Origin: Nocardiopsis eucommiae
GTDB lineage: Bacteria > Actinomycetota > Actinomycetes > Streptosporangiales > Streptosporangiaceae
DNA length: 64,000 nt
Direction: 5' to 3'
Assembly: GCA_018388625.1 (NCBI GenBank)
Contig: CP074402.1
Location: forward strand, 5,394,001-5,458,000
Below are positions 1 to 7,719 of this stretch, one piece after another (within the stretch, counting starts at the first letter, position 1; every line of letters begins with the position of its first letter). Both the position numbers and the translations under genes were made by a program. The notes beneath the pieces are model-generated. The model made no database searches. It had not been told where the DNA came from and saw only the letters and a program-made list of their open reading frames with translations.

Positions 1-27
1 CTGGCTCGGTCCGGGAGAGGGGGCGCC

Positions 28-768
28 ATGTCAGCCGACGCGACGTCCGGCAACTCGGGGCGGACCACCGACCGCCTGCTCGGCGTGCTGATGGTCTTCG
101 CCGAAGCGGAACGCGCCACCGCCTCGGAGGTCTCCGAGGCCACCGGCATCCCGGTCAGCACCGTCTACCGGATGCTGGACCGGCTGTCCGCGACCGGGTT
201 CGTCCAACGTGTCGGCACGGCCTACGGGGCCGGTCCCGTGGCGGTCCGGTTCGCGGAGAAGTACCGCAACGGGGCGCTGGAGCGCACCGCCATCGGCCCA
301 CGGCTGGAACGGCTCTCGCACGAGTCCGGGGAACTGGCTGCCTTCATGGTGCCGGTCGGCACCGAGGCCCTGTGCGTGGACGCGGTCGAGGGAGCCCGGG
401 TCCTGCGCTGCTGCTACACCCGCGGAGCCGTACGGCCGCTGCTGCGCGGAGCCACGGCCGAGGCACTGCTGGCCCACCTCCCCGAGGCACGGCGCCGGGA
501 GGTGTACGCCGCCTACCGGCTGCCCGCCGAACAGGTAGGGACCCTGGAGGCCGCGCACCCGCTGGTCCGGGCACAGGGCGTGGCGGTCAGTGAGAGCGCC
601 CTCGACGAGGGCGTGTGGGGCGCGAGCGCCCCCGTGCTCGGTGACTCGGGAGCCCTGAACGGGGTCGTCACCGTGATGGCCCCGGCCGCGCTGACCGAGC
701 GCCGGCGCCCGTACTACGTCCGTCTCGTCAAGGAGGCGGCGCGTGACCTGAGTGGAGGAACGATTTGA
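28..768 (+). CDS. IclR-family transcriptional regulator
   Basis: A 246-aa regulator. Residues 12-75 form the IclR winged helix (TDRLLGVLMVFAE, then VSTVYRMLDRLSATGFVQR as recognition helix). The rest resembles the IclR effector-binding GAF-like domain, including the typical late ALDEGVWGASAPV stretch. IclR proteins usually control a neighbouring catabolic operon and sense its substrate. Here the stop codon overlaps the TTG start of the ureohydrolase gene, so regulator, hydrolase and symporter are probably co-transcribed. The ATG start follows a GGGAGAGGGGG-type ribosome site. The family call is secure; the effector (perhaps a histidine or glutamate catabolite) is inferred from neighbours only. 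Confidence 0.9.
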   Translation: MSADATSGNSGRTTDRLLGVLMVFAEAERATASEVSEATGIPVSTVYRMLDRLSATGFVQRVGTAYGAGPVAVRFAEKYRNGALERTAIGPRLERLSHESGELAAFMVPVGTEALCVDAVEGARVLRCCYTRGAVRPLLRGATAEALLAHLPEARRREVYAAYRLPAEQVGTLEAAHPLVRAQGVAVSESALDEGVWGASAPVLGDSGALNGVVTVMAPAALTERRRPYYVRLVKEAARDLSGGTI

Positions 769-1712
769 ACAGGGTGGATCCCCCCGTCTGGACCGGGCGC
801 GACGACGGCCCCGGCGCCGAACACCGGCGCTGGCACGGCACCGTGCGCCCGCTCGACGGCGCCGACCGGGCCGGGACCGTGATCGTCGGCTTCGCCTCCG
901 ACGAGGGTGTGCGCAGGAACGGGGGCCGCACCGGCGCCGCCGAGGGCCCCACCGCCCTGCGCCGCGCGCTCGCTCCGCTCGCCCTGCACCGGGACGAGGC
1001 GCTGTACGACGCCGGGGACGTCCGCGTGGACGACGGTGACCTGGAGACCGGCCAGCGCGCGCTGGGCGCGGTGGTGGCCGGGGCCATGAGGGCCGGGCAC
1101 CTCCCCGTCGTGCTCGGTGGCGGCCACGAGGTCGCCTACGCCAGCTACCTGGGTCTGGACGAGGGGCTGGGATCGGACCGGACCCGCACCCTGGGTGTGC
1201 TCAACATCGACGCCCACTTCGACCTGCGCGAGGAGCCGAGGCCCACCTCCGGCACACCGTTCCTCCAGATCTCCGAGGCCGAGCGGGCCCGGGGACGCGC
1301 CTTCCGGTACGCCGTCGTCGGGATCAACGAGGCCGCGAACACCCCCGTGCTCTTCGACCGCGCCGACCGGCTCGGCGTCGGGTACCTCACGGACGACCAG
1401 TGCACCGCCACGCACCTGGAACGGGTGCTGGCCTTCGTCCGCTCCTTCCTGGACACGGTGGACGACGTCCACCTCACGCTCGACCTGGACGCCCTGCCCG
1501 CGTGGGTGGCTCCCGGGGTGAGCGCCCCCGCGCCGCTCGGCGTTCCCACCGAGGTGGTGCAGGCCGTGGTCGAGGAGGTCGCCGCCTCGGGACGGCTGGC
1601 CCTGTTCGACGTGGCCGAACTCAACCCGTCCCTGGACGTGGACGGACGGACCGCGCGCGTCGCCGCTCGCATGGTGGACCGCGTACGCGCGGCCAGAGGA
1701 CGGAACTCGTGA
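765..1712 (+). CDS. hutG: formimidoylglutamase-like ureohydrolase (arginase/agmatinase family)
   Basis: A 315-aa ureohydrolase. The manganese-site motifs are visible: VVLGGGHEVAYAS (about residue 115), LNIDAHFDLRE (about 146) and LTLDLDALPAWVAPGVSAP (about 237). The last two match formimidoylglutamase better than arginase. The expected reaction is N-formimidoyl-L-glutamate + H2O to L-glutamate + formamide, the last step of histidine degradation. The start is TTG at 765, overlapping the IclR stop and preceded by GGAGG. Its own stop overlaps the GTG of the glutamate symporter gene, which fits a glutamate-producing enzyme. Because a putative methylarginine cassette lies just downstream, another guanidino or amidino substrate cannot be excluded. 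Confidence 0.8.
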   Translation: MNRVDPPVWTGRDDGPGAEHRRWHGTVRPLDGADRAGTVIVGFASDEGVRRNGGRTGAAEGPTALRRALAPLALHRDEALYDAGDVRVDDGDLETGQRALGAVVAGAMRAGHLPVVLGGGHEVAYASYLGLDEGLGSDRTRTLGVLNIDAHFDLREEPRPTSGTPFLQISEAERARGRAFRYAVVGINEAANTPVLFDRADRLGVGYLTDDQCTATHLERVLAFVRSFLDTVDDVHLTLDLDALPAWVAPGVSAPAPLGVPTEVVQAVVEEVAASGRLALFDVAELNPSLDVDGRTARVAARMVDRVRAARGRNS

Positions 1713-2908
1713 ACATCTCCCTGGACCTGATCCAGACCACCACCCTGGCCGTCGTCCTCCTGCTCCTGGGCGAGTTCGCCCGGCGCCATGTGGCCTTCCT
1801 CCAGCGGTTCAGCATCCCCGGTCCGGTGATCGGCGGCTTCGCGTTCGCGCTGGCCGTCCTGGCCCTGCGGGAGACCGGCGTGGCCCAGCTGGAGCTGGAC
1901 ACCACGTTGCAGGAACCCGCGATGATCGCGTTCTTCACCACCATCGGACTGGGTGCCAGCGTCACTCTGCTCCGCAAGGGCGGCAAGCTGCTGATCATCT
2001 ACCTGCTGGCCTGTTGGACCCTGGCGATCCTCCAGAACGTGGTGGGCATCGGGATGGCCACGGTCCTGGGCATCGACCCGGTGCTGGGTGTGATGGCCGG
2101 TGCCGTCGCCCTGGAGGGCGGCCACGGGGCCGCGGCCGCGTTCGGGCCCACCGCCGAGGCCCTGGGCACCGACGGCGCCACCGCGATCGCCATCGCCGCG
2201 GCCACGTTCGGCCTGGTCGCGGGTGGCCTGCTGGGCGGGCCGATGGCCTCCTGGCTGATGCGGCGCCACAAGGTGCGGGTGCCCGAGGCCTCGGAGAGCG
2301 CCGCCTCCGCCGCCGTCGAGACGGAGGAGAAGGAGGAGCCGCTGGGCTACGGCCCGCTGGTGAACACCGCAGTGCTGATCGGCGTGGTGATGGTGGCCGG
2401 GGTCGCGCTGGGCACGTGGTTCAGCGAGACCACCGGGTTCGTGCTGCCCGCGTACGTGGGCGCCATGGTGGTGGCGGCCGTCGCGCGCAACGTCGCCGAC
2501 CGCTTCGGGCTGCGCATGCACCAGGGCGCGCTGTCGCTGGTGTCGTCGCTGTCGCTCGGCCTGTTCCTCACCATGGCCATGATGGGCCTGCGGATCTGGG
2601 ACCTGTACGCGCTGGCCCTGCCGCTGGTCCTGCTCCTCGCGGTCCAGGTGATCGTCCTGCTGCTGTTCGTCGCGCTGGTCGTGTTCCGACTGCTGGGGAA
2701 GGGCTACGACGCCGCGACGATGGCGGCGGGCATGGTCGGCCACGGTCTGGGCGGCACCCCCAACGCGATGGCGAACATGGACGCCTTCAACCGGCGTTTC
2801 GGGGTCCGTTCGGAGAAGGCCTTCCTGATCGTCCCGTTGGCCGGAGCGGTGCTCATCGACATCGTGGCGCTGCCGTGGATCGTGTGGTGCATCAACGCGG
2901 TGGCCTGA
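1709..2908 (+). CDS. gltS: sodium/glutamate symporter, GltS family
   Basis: A 399-aa integral membrane protein with about ten hydrophobic segments. It has the GltS hallmarks of glycine-rich re-entrant loops: MAGAVALEGGHGAAAAFGPT at about residue 130, and the second-repeat counterpart AGMVGHGLGGTPNAMANM at about 340. GltS proteins import L-glutamate with sodium. GTG at 1709 is preferred because it overlaps the hydrolase stop (GTGA) and gives an N-terminus that enters the first membrane helix directly; an upstream extension would have no family similarity. A charged linker with EEKEE at about residue 210 separates the two repeats. It is the third gene of the IclR-hydrolase-symporter unit. Confidence 0.88.
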   Translation: MNISLDLIQTTTLAVVLLLLGEFARRHVAFLQRFSIPGPVIGGFAFALAVLALRETGVAQLELDTTLQEPAMIAFFTTIGLGASVTLLRKGGKLLIIYLLACWTLAILQNVVGIGMATVLGIDPVLGVMAGAVALEGGHGAAAAFGPTAEALGTDGATAIAIAAATFGLVAGGLLGGPMASWLMRRHKVRVPEASESAASAAVETEEKEEPLGYGPLVNTAVLIGVVMVAGVALGTWFSETTGFVLPAYVGAMVVAAVARNVADRFGLRMHQGALSLVSSLSLGLFLTMAMMGLRIWDLYALALPLVLLLAVQVIVLLLFVALVVFRLLGKGYDAATMAAGMVGHGLGGTPNAMANMDAFNRRFGVRSEKAFLIVPLAGAVLIDIVALPWIVWCINAVA

Positions 2909-2921
2909 GCGGAGCCGCCCC

Positions 2922-2955
2922 GAGGGACCCCGGATCACCGACCCGGGGGTCCCTC
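2922..2955. terminator. hairpin between convergent genes
   Basis: Inverted repeat GAGGGACCCC (2922-2931) and GGGGTCCCTC (2946-2955), with additional GC pairing toward the loop. It lies between the symporter stop and the convergent aminotransferase and probably stops transcription from both sides. It overlaps the annotated 3' end of the aminotransferase. Confidence 0.6.
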
Positions 2956-4017
2956 CCCTCTCACCCCGGGGTTCACTCCAGGGCGGGGGTCCGGGGCTCC
3001 CTTCCGGGCCAGCTCCGCCAAGAGGCCGCTCAGGAGCGCGATCTCCTCGTCCGTGCCGACCGAGACCCGTAGACGCCCCGGATAGCCGAGCAGCGAGCAC
3101 TCGTGCACGTGGACACCGCGTGCGGACAGCCACTCCTCGACGCGCACGGCCTCGGCGGGGTCCTGGCACCGCGCGATAACGAAGTTGGTCTGGGTGCGCC
3201 GGACCTCGACGAACAACCCCGAGGCGCCGAGGATCTCCACCAGGCGTTCACGCCCCCGGACCACCTGGGCGCGGTGTCCCGCCAGGTAGGTGTCGTCGGT
3301 GATGGCGGCGGCGGCCACGTGCAGGCTGACCGCGTCCGCCGAGTAGAACCGCTGTCGTTCCCGCAGGCGGGCGGCGAGCAGCGGTGGCGCGGCCAGGACC
3401 CCGAGCCGCAGGCCCGCGAGCCCGAGGGCCTTCGACAGGCTGCGGAAGACGCAGAGGTTCTCCCACTCCCCCAGCCTCGGGACGTATCCGGGTTCTTCGG
3501 AGAAGTCGACGTAGGTCTCGTCCACGCAGACGAGGTCGACCCGGGAGGGCAGAGCGTCCAGCCACTCGCTGGCGACGACGGTTCCGGTCGGGTTGTTGGG
3601 GCGGGCGACGAAGGCGACCCCGTGCGGTCCCACCCGTTCGGGGCCGACCGTGGGCTGCCCGTCCTCCCGCAGCGGCAGTCGGGTGGTCGGCAGCCCGTGG
3701 ATCTCGGGGCGCGTCCAGAAGGCGTCGAACCCGGGAACGGTGCACCAGACCCGGTCGGTGAGCGAGGTGAGCAGGTCGATGGCCTCGTCGACACCGTTGG
3801 TCAGGACCAGGGACTCCGGCCGTACCCGCCAGTGGGCGGCGATCTCCTCGCGCAGCAGTGCGCTGGCACCACGGGGGTAGCGGTGCAGGGAGTTCTGGAG
3901 GGCGAGCAGGCGGTCCACGGCGGACGGCGGCGGCCCGGCGGGGGACTCGTTGGAGCTCAGTTCCGCCGTTTTCCCCGGCTCCGGTTCCCTCTCCGACTTC
4001 GCGCGCGTCTCGATCAA
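2935..4017 (-). CDS. PLP-dependent aminotransferase, HisC-like (MrsB-like candidate)
   Basis: A 360-aa fold-type I aminotransferase. ARPNNPTGTV holds the conserved Asn, VDLVCVDETYVDF the cofactor Asp/Tyr region, SLSKALGLAGLRLG the Schiff-base lysine, and GRLRVSVGT the carboxylate-binding arginine. Start TTG at 4017 overlaps the methyltransferase stop (TTGA), giving tight coupling. Alone it reads as a histidinol-phosphate aminotransferase relative, but no his genes are nearby. In the mrsABC cluster of Pseudomonas syringae an aminotransferase interconverts arginine and 2-ketoarginine and aminates the methylated ketoacid, and the same role is inferred here. The last ~20 residues are Pro/Gly-rich and run into a terminator hairpin. 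Removing one G near 3000 would give a stop at about 2974, so the C-terminus is uncertain. Confidence 0.75.
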   Translation of the reverse strand: MIETRAKSEREPEPGKTAELSSNESPAGPPPSAVDRLLALQNSLHRYPRGASALLREEIAAHWRVRPESLVLTNGVDEAIDLLTSLTDRVWCTVPGFDAFWTRPEIHGLPTTRLPLREDGQPTVGPERVGPHGVAFVARPNNPTGTVVASEWLDALPSRVDLVCVDETYVDFSEEPGYVPRLGEWENLCVFRSLSKALGLAGLRLGVLAAPPLLAARLRERQRFYSADAVSLHVAAAAITDDTYLAGHRAQVVRGRERLVEILGASGLFVEVRRTQTNFVIARCQDPAEAVRVEEWLSARGVHVHECSLLGYPGRLRVSVGTDEEIALLSGLLAELARKGAPDPRPGVNPGVRGEGPPGR

Positions 4018-5063
4018 CGTGCGCCCCCGGGGCTCAGGCGCAGGCGGTAGCCGAGCAGGAAGCCCGTGGAGTCGACGCGGGGGTCGGCCGTCAGCTGTTG
4101 GGCGACCTCGGCACCCGCCTCGGTGAAGAGCTCGTGCCAGAACGCGTCCCGCTCCAGACGCTGCTCGGTGAGGTAGTGCACGAGGAAGTACGGGTTGTAG
4201 TAGGAGAGGGCCAGCCGATGGGCCATCGCGGCGCGGTCGGCGATGCGGTTGTCGACCTCGATCACGACCCAGTGCGCGTCCGGGTGGTGGGTGAACACCT
4301 CGCGCACGAGGCCGACCACCGCCTCCCTCCCCTGCTGTTCCAGGAGTTCCTGGAGCACGAAGGCGGAGATGAAGCAGACGGGGCCGGGGCCGAGGTCCAG
4401 TTCGGGCGCGTTCTCCGCACCGGCCACCCGCAGTCGGACGCGCTGGTCGAGTCCGCGCCGACGCATGAGTTCCTCCCCCGCGCGGACACTCGCGGGCTCC
4501 GGATCGACCCCGATGGCCGACAGACCGGGCAGGAGCTCCATGAGGTCGGCCAGGGATCCGCCGTCGCCGCACCCGAGGTCGACCACGGACTCGATCTCGT
4601 CGCGGACCGCCCCGAGCAGGTCGACGATCACGGGATAGGCGTCGTACTGGCTGATGCCGCAGCTGCCGACGCCGACGTCCAGTCCGGAACGGGAGGCGAA
4701 GCCCGCCCCCTCCTGAAGGGTCCGGCCGAGCTGTTCGAAGGTCTGGGAGTAGCCGCCGACGAGGAGTTTGTACCAGGAGGAGAACACGGCGGTCTCCCTC
4801 GCCCTCTCCTCCAGGGAGAAGGCGCCGTCGTTCTCACTGAGGTAGCCCTCGTTGGCGAGGTAGTGGAGGACCCCGACCAGGCGCCGGGGCTGGAGGGAAA
4901 GGCTTTCCGACAACTCCTCCACGGTGCGGGGACCCGCGTCGAGCTCCTTGTGGAGCCCGGTTTCCATGAACTGGTGGAGCACCTGCGCCAATACGAAGTA
5001 CCTGACTGGCTGCAAAGCCTCCACCAGCCTGATCTCCAGACCGGATTTCATGGTTTCAGGCAT
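4014..5063 (-). CDS. SAM-dependent C-methyltransferase, 2-ketoarginine methyltransferase-like (MrsA-like)
   Basis: A 349-aa class I methyltransferase with an N-terminal dimerisation/winged-helix domain (residues ~10-90). The SAM-binding motif is SVVDLGCGDGGSLADL, and AIGVDPEPAS is the acidic loop that contacts the ribose. Between these domains sits VGSCGISQYDAYPVI, a segment I associate with 2-oxoacid beta-carbon methyltransferases such as MrsA (3-methylarginine) and MppJ. ATG at 5063 is chosen because AAGGGA precedes it by six bases; the in-frame GTG at 5078 has no such site. Neighbours are an aminotransferase and a LysE exporter, the same trio as mrsABC. The substrate is inferred: 5-guanidino-2-oxopentanoate is favoured, another branched or aromatic 2-oxoacid is possible. 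Confidence 0.72.
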   Translation of the reverse strand: MPETMKSGLEIRLVEALQPVRYFVLAQVLHQFMETGLHKELDAGPRTVEELSESLSLQPRRLVGVLHYLANEGYLSENDGAFSLEERARETAVFSSWYKLLVGGYSQTFEQLGRTLQEGAGFASRSGLDVGVGSCGISQYDAYPVIVDLLGAVRDEIESVVDLGCGDGGSLADLMELLPGLSAIGVDPEPASVRAGEELMRRRGLDQRVRLRVAGAENAPELDLGPGPVCFISAFVLQELLEQQGREAVVGLVREVFTHHPDAHWVVIEVDNRIADRAAMAHRLALSYYNPYFLVHYLTEQRLERDAFWHELFTEAGAEVAQQLTADPRVDSTGFLLGYRLRLSPGGAR

Positions 5064-5114
5064 GACGAATCCCTTCACGACAATTGCGCGTGATTTCCCT
5101 GGACCCCGGTGCGG

Positions 5115-5780
5115 TTAACGGCCCGGGTCGGCCGTGACGACGTGCAGTGCGAGCAGGACGAGGGTCAGCCCGCAGACGATCTGGACCGTCCGGTACCACA
5201 CGGGTTGGTGGAGGCGTCGGAGTGCGTGGTGGGAGAAGTACGAGAGGAATCCGAGCCAGGCCGCCACCAGGAGGCAGTCGACGAGGCTGAGCAGCATCAT
5301 GGCGGGCATCGGCGCCCACCCCTGCGGCACGAACTGGGGGAGGACCGCCAGGAAGAAGAGTCCGGCCTTGGGACTCAGGAGGTCGGCGAGGAGTCCCTGC
5401 CGGAACCACCTGCGCCCGAGCATGGGCCGCACCCGGGTGTGGCCCGAGGGGACCGTGGCGGGCGCCGGTTCGGGTTCGGGGGTCCGGGCGGGAGGGCGTT
5501 CGACGGCGGTGCGCACCCCCAGGTAGGCGAGGTAGGCCGCACCCGCGTAGCGCAGGGCCTCGAAGGCGGCGTCCGAGCGGGCCACGAACGCGGCGACCCC
5601 GACCGCTGCCGCGAAACCCCAGGCGAGGGATCCCAGGGCCGCGCCCATGGCCGCCGAGAGAGCGGGTCGGACCCCGTGCACGATGCCGTTCCTCAGAACG
5701 ATCACGGTGGCGGGACCCGGAGTGACGGTGACAATGAGCGAGAACACGACAAAAGATGCCAACGCCTGCTGAGCGTCCAT
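5115..5780 (-). CDS. LysE/RhtB-family amino acid exporter
   Basis: A 221-aa membrane protein of the usual LysE length, with about six hydrophobic segments. The N-terminal signature (TVTPGPATVIVLRNGIVHG) is typical of the family. A Pro-rich cytosolic loop lies at about residues 85-115, followed by FRQGLLADLLSPKAGLFFLA. It is the first gene of the reverse-strand cassette and sits 51 bases upstream of the methyltransferase start. LysE proteins expel basic or toxic amino acids. In mrsABC the third gene is likewise an amino acid exporter, so here it may provide both secretion and self-protection. ATG at 5780 gives the normal length; longer upstream reading adds low-complexity sequence. Confidence 0.85.
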   Translation of the reverse strand: MDAQQALASFVVFSLIVTVTPGPATVIVLRNGIVHGVRPALSAAMGAALGSLAWGFAAAVGVAAFVARSDAAFEALRYAGAAYLAYLGVRTAVERPPARTPEPEPAPATVPSGHTRVRPMLGRRWFRQGLLADLLSPKAGLFFLAVLPQFVPQGWAPMPAMMLLSLVDCLLVAAWLGFLSYFSHHALRRLHQPVWYRTVQIVCGLTLVLLALHVVTADPGR

Positions 5781-6451
5781 ACAACCCGTTTCGCGAGGAT
5801 GCTCATTCGGATACGAATACAAGCTATAACGCACCGTGATGCCGAACAAGAGGCCAAGGCACGGTTTTCCAACTGACCGATCCGGGCAGTATGTTTCGAA
5901 TTTCAATGTTTGGCACTGTTTAATGGATCGTGCCAGCCCATTTAACCCTTGTGCAACGTGCCTCGGTCGACGCTTTCGAGATTTTCGGCCACCACCCCTC
6001 CGCGCGGGATCCAGCCGACACCCGGGGCCGCCGTCCGCTCGGGCGATTCCCCCGCCGACAAAGCTGGCCAGCCAGGTGGCACGCCGACGCGCCGACAAGT
6101 GGGACGCGGATCCTTAGCGTGATATCACATGTACCGAAAGTAATCATGCGGACCGCAGTCGGTCTTCCCGCACTGAACCGTGCCGTCCCCGACGTCCCCG
6201 TGTCCGACCTCGACCGCCGACCGACGCCCGACCCCGCCCGAGGCGCGGCGCGGCACACTCAGCCCACTCGGCTGTCGGCCTCTGCATGCCCGAACCCGTG
6301 GAGAAGACACCCTTGACCCTGACCCGCCGTCCTTCCGTGATTCCAGGGCACCGAGCCCTCCCATCCGAATCCTCTCGACAGGCCCCCACCGGGACCACCG
6401 ACTCCCTCGCCTCCGTGCCGCGCCCCGCCGCCCCGGCCCCGGGGAGGCACC
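5781..6451. promoter_or_regulatory. divergent control region between exporter cassette and type II PKS
   Basis: About 670 bases with no convincing gene; the first 180 bases are markedly AT-richer than their surroundings. Two clean palindromes stand out: ATTCG-GATA-CGAAT at 5805-5818, just upstream of the exporter start, and a perfect 10-mer GTGATATCAC at 6119-6128. Either could be a regulator site. A 49-codon open frame from TTG 6313 (preceded by GGAGAAG) ends at 6462 inside the KS-alpha gene and could be a coupled leader peptide, but has no recognisable similarity. Regulation of both operons from here is inferred. Confidence 0.5.
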
Positions 6452-7719
6452 ATGAGGCGTGAGGCCGTCATCACCGGTGTCGGGGTGGTCGCTCCCGGCG
6501 CGACCAACGCGACCGCCTTCTGGGAGATGCTCACTGCGGGCAGGACCGCGACCCGGGGCATCACCCTGTTCGACCCGACGGGCTTCCGGTCCCGGATCGC
6601 CGCCGAGGTCGACTTCGACCCCGTCGCGCTCGGTCTGGCTCCCGAGCAGGCCGAACGTATGGACAGATACGCCCAGTTCGCCGCCGTCGCCACCGCCGAG
6701 GCGCTGGCCGACAGCGCCGTCTCACTGGCCGAGGTGTCCCCCTGGCGCGTCGGAGTGAGCATGGGGACGGCCGTCGGCGCCACCTCCCAGCTCGACCGCG
6801 AGTACGCGGTGATGAGCCGGGGCGGCGCGGACTGGGTGGTGGACCCCGGTGCCGCCGGGCCGCACCTGGACCTGGCCCTGTCTCCGAGCTCCCTGTCCGG
6901 GGAGATCGCCGAGCGGGTCGGCGCGCGCGGCCCGGTGCGCACCGTCTCCACCGGCTGCACGTCGGGGCTCGACGCCGTCGGCTACGCGGCGCAGGCCATC
7001 GAGGACGACCTCGCGGACGTGGTGGTCGCGGGGGCGGCCGAGTCCCCGATCTCCCCCATCGCCATGGCCTGCTTCGACGCCATCAGGGCCACGTCGGACA
7101 CCAACGACGACCCCGAACACGCGTCCCGGCCCTTCGACCGGCACCGGAACGGCTTCGTCATGGGCGAGGGGGCGGCCGTGCTCATCATGGAGGAGGCGTC
7201 GGCGGCGCGCCGCCGGGGGCGCGTACGCGCTGCCGGGTCGCGGGGTTCGCCAACCACGGCAACGCCTTCCACATGACCGGGCTGCGCCGCGAGGGCACGG
7301 AGATGGCCCGGGCCATCACGACCGCGCTGGACCAGGCGCGCCGTCCCGCCACCGACGTGGACTACGTCAACGCCCACGGTTCGGGGACCGTGCAGAACGA
7401 CCGGCACGAGACCGACGCGGTGAAGCGGGCCCTGGGTGAGCACGCCCGCCGCACCCCCATGACGTCGATCAAGTCGATGGTGGGGCACTCGCTCGGCGCG
7501 ATCGGCTCCATCGAGCTCGCCGCGTGCGTCCTGGCCATGGACACCGGAGTGGTCCCGCCCACGGCGAACCTCACCACCCCGGACCCCGAGTGCGACCTGG
7601 ACTACGTGCCCGTGACGGCGCGCGAGCGGAACGTCGACGTCGTCCTGTCCGTGGGCAGCGGCTTCGGCGGGTTCCAGTCGGCGGTCGTCCTGGACCGAGG
7701 AAGCGAGGTGCGGTCATGA
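6452..7719 (+). CDS. type II polyketide synthase ketosynthase alpha subunit (frame break)
   Basis: Ketosynthase KS-alpha, about 422 aa after correction. It starts RREAVITGVGVVAPG like other actinomycete KS-alpha proteins. The active-site cysteine lies in VSTGCTSGLDAVGYA at residue 169, and the catalytic histidines lie in VNAHGSGT and MVGHSLGA. With KS-beta it condenses malonyl units on ACP into a poly-beta-keto chain. The reading frame breaks in the G run 7215-7219; one added G restores the conserved GFANHGNAFHMTGL region. The stop overlaps the KS-beta start (ATGA). A GGGGAGG site precedes the ATG. The break is read as a sequencing artefact. Confidence 0.9.

Noticed and set aside
1145..3169. 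674-codon open frame on the minus strand
   Set aside because: It lies antisense to hydrolase and symporter genes that have clear family motifs; its composition is the Arg/His/Gln-rich pattern of a shadow frame in GC-rich DNA.
2935..4017. Genuine histidinol-phosphate aminotransferase of a his operon
   Set aside because: No other his genes are nearby, and the gene is coupled to a 2-oxoacid methyltransferase and an exporter.
7215..7219. Programmed ribosomal frameshifting as explanation for frame breaks
   Set aside because: No slippery heptamers or downstream structures recur; the breaks are scattered in unrelated genes and always at simple G/C runs.
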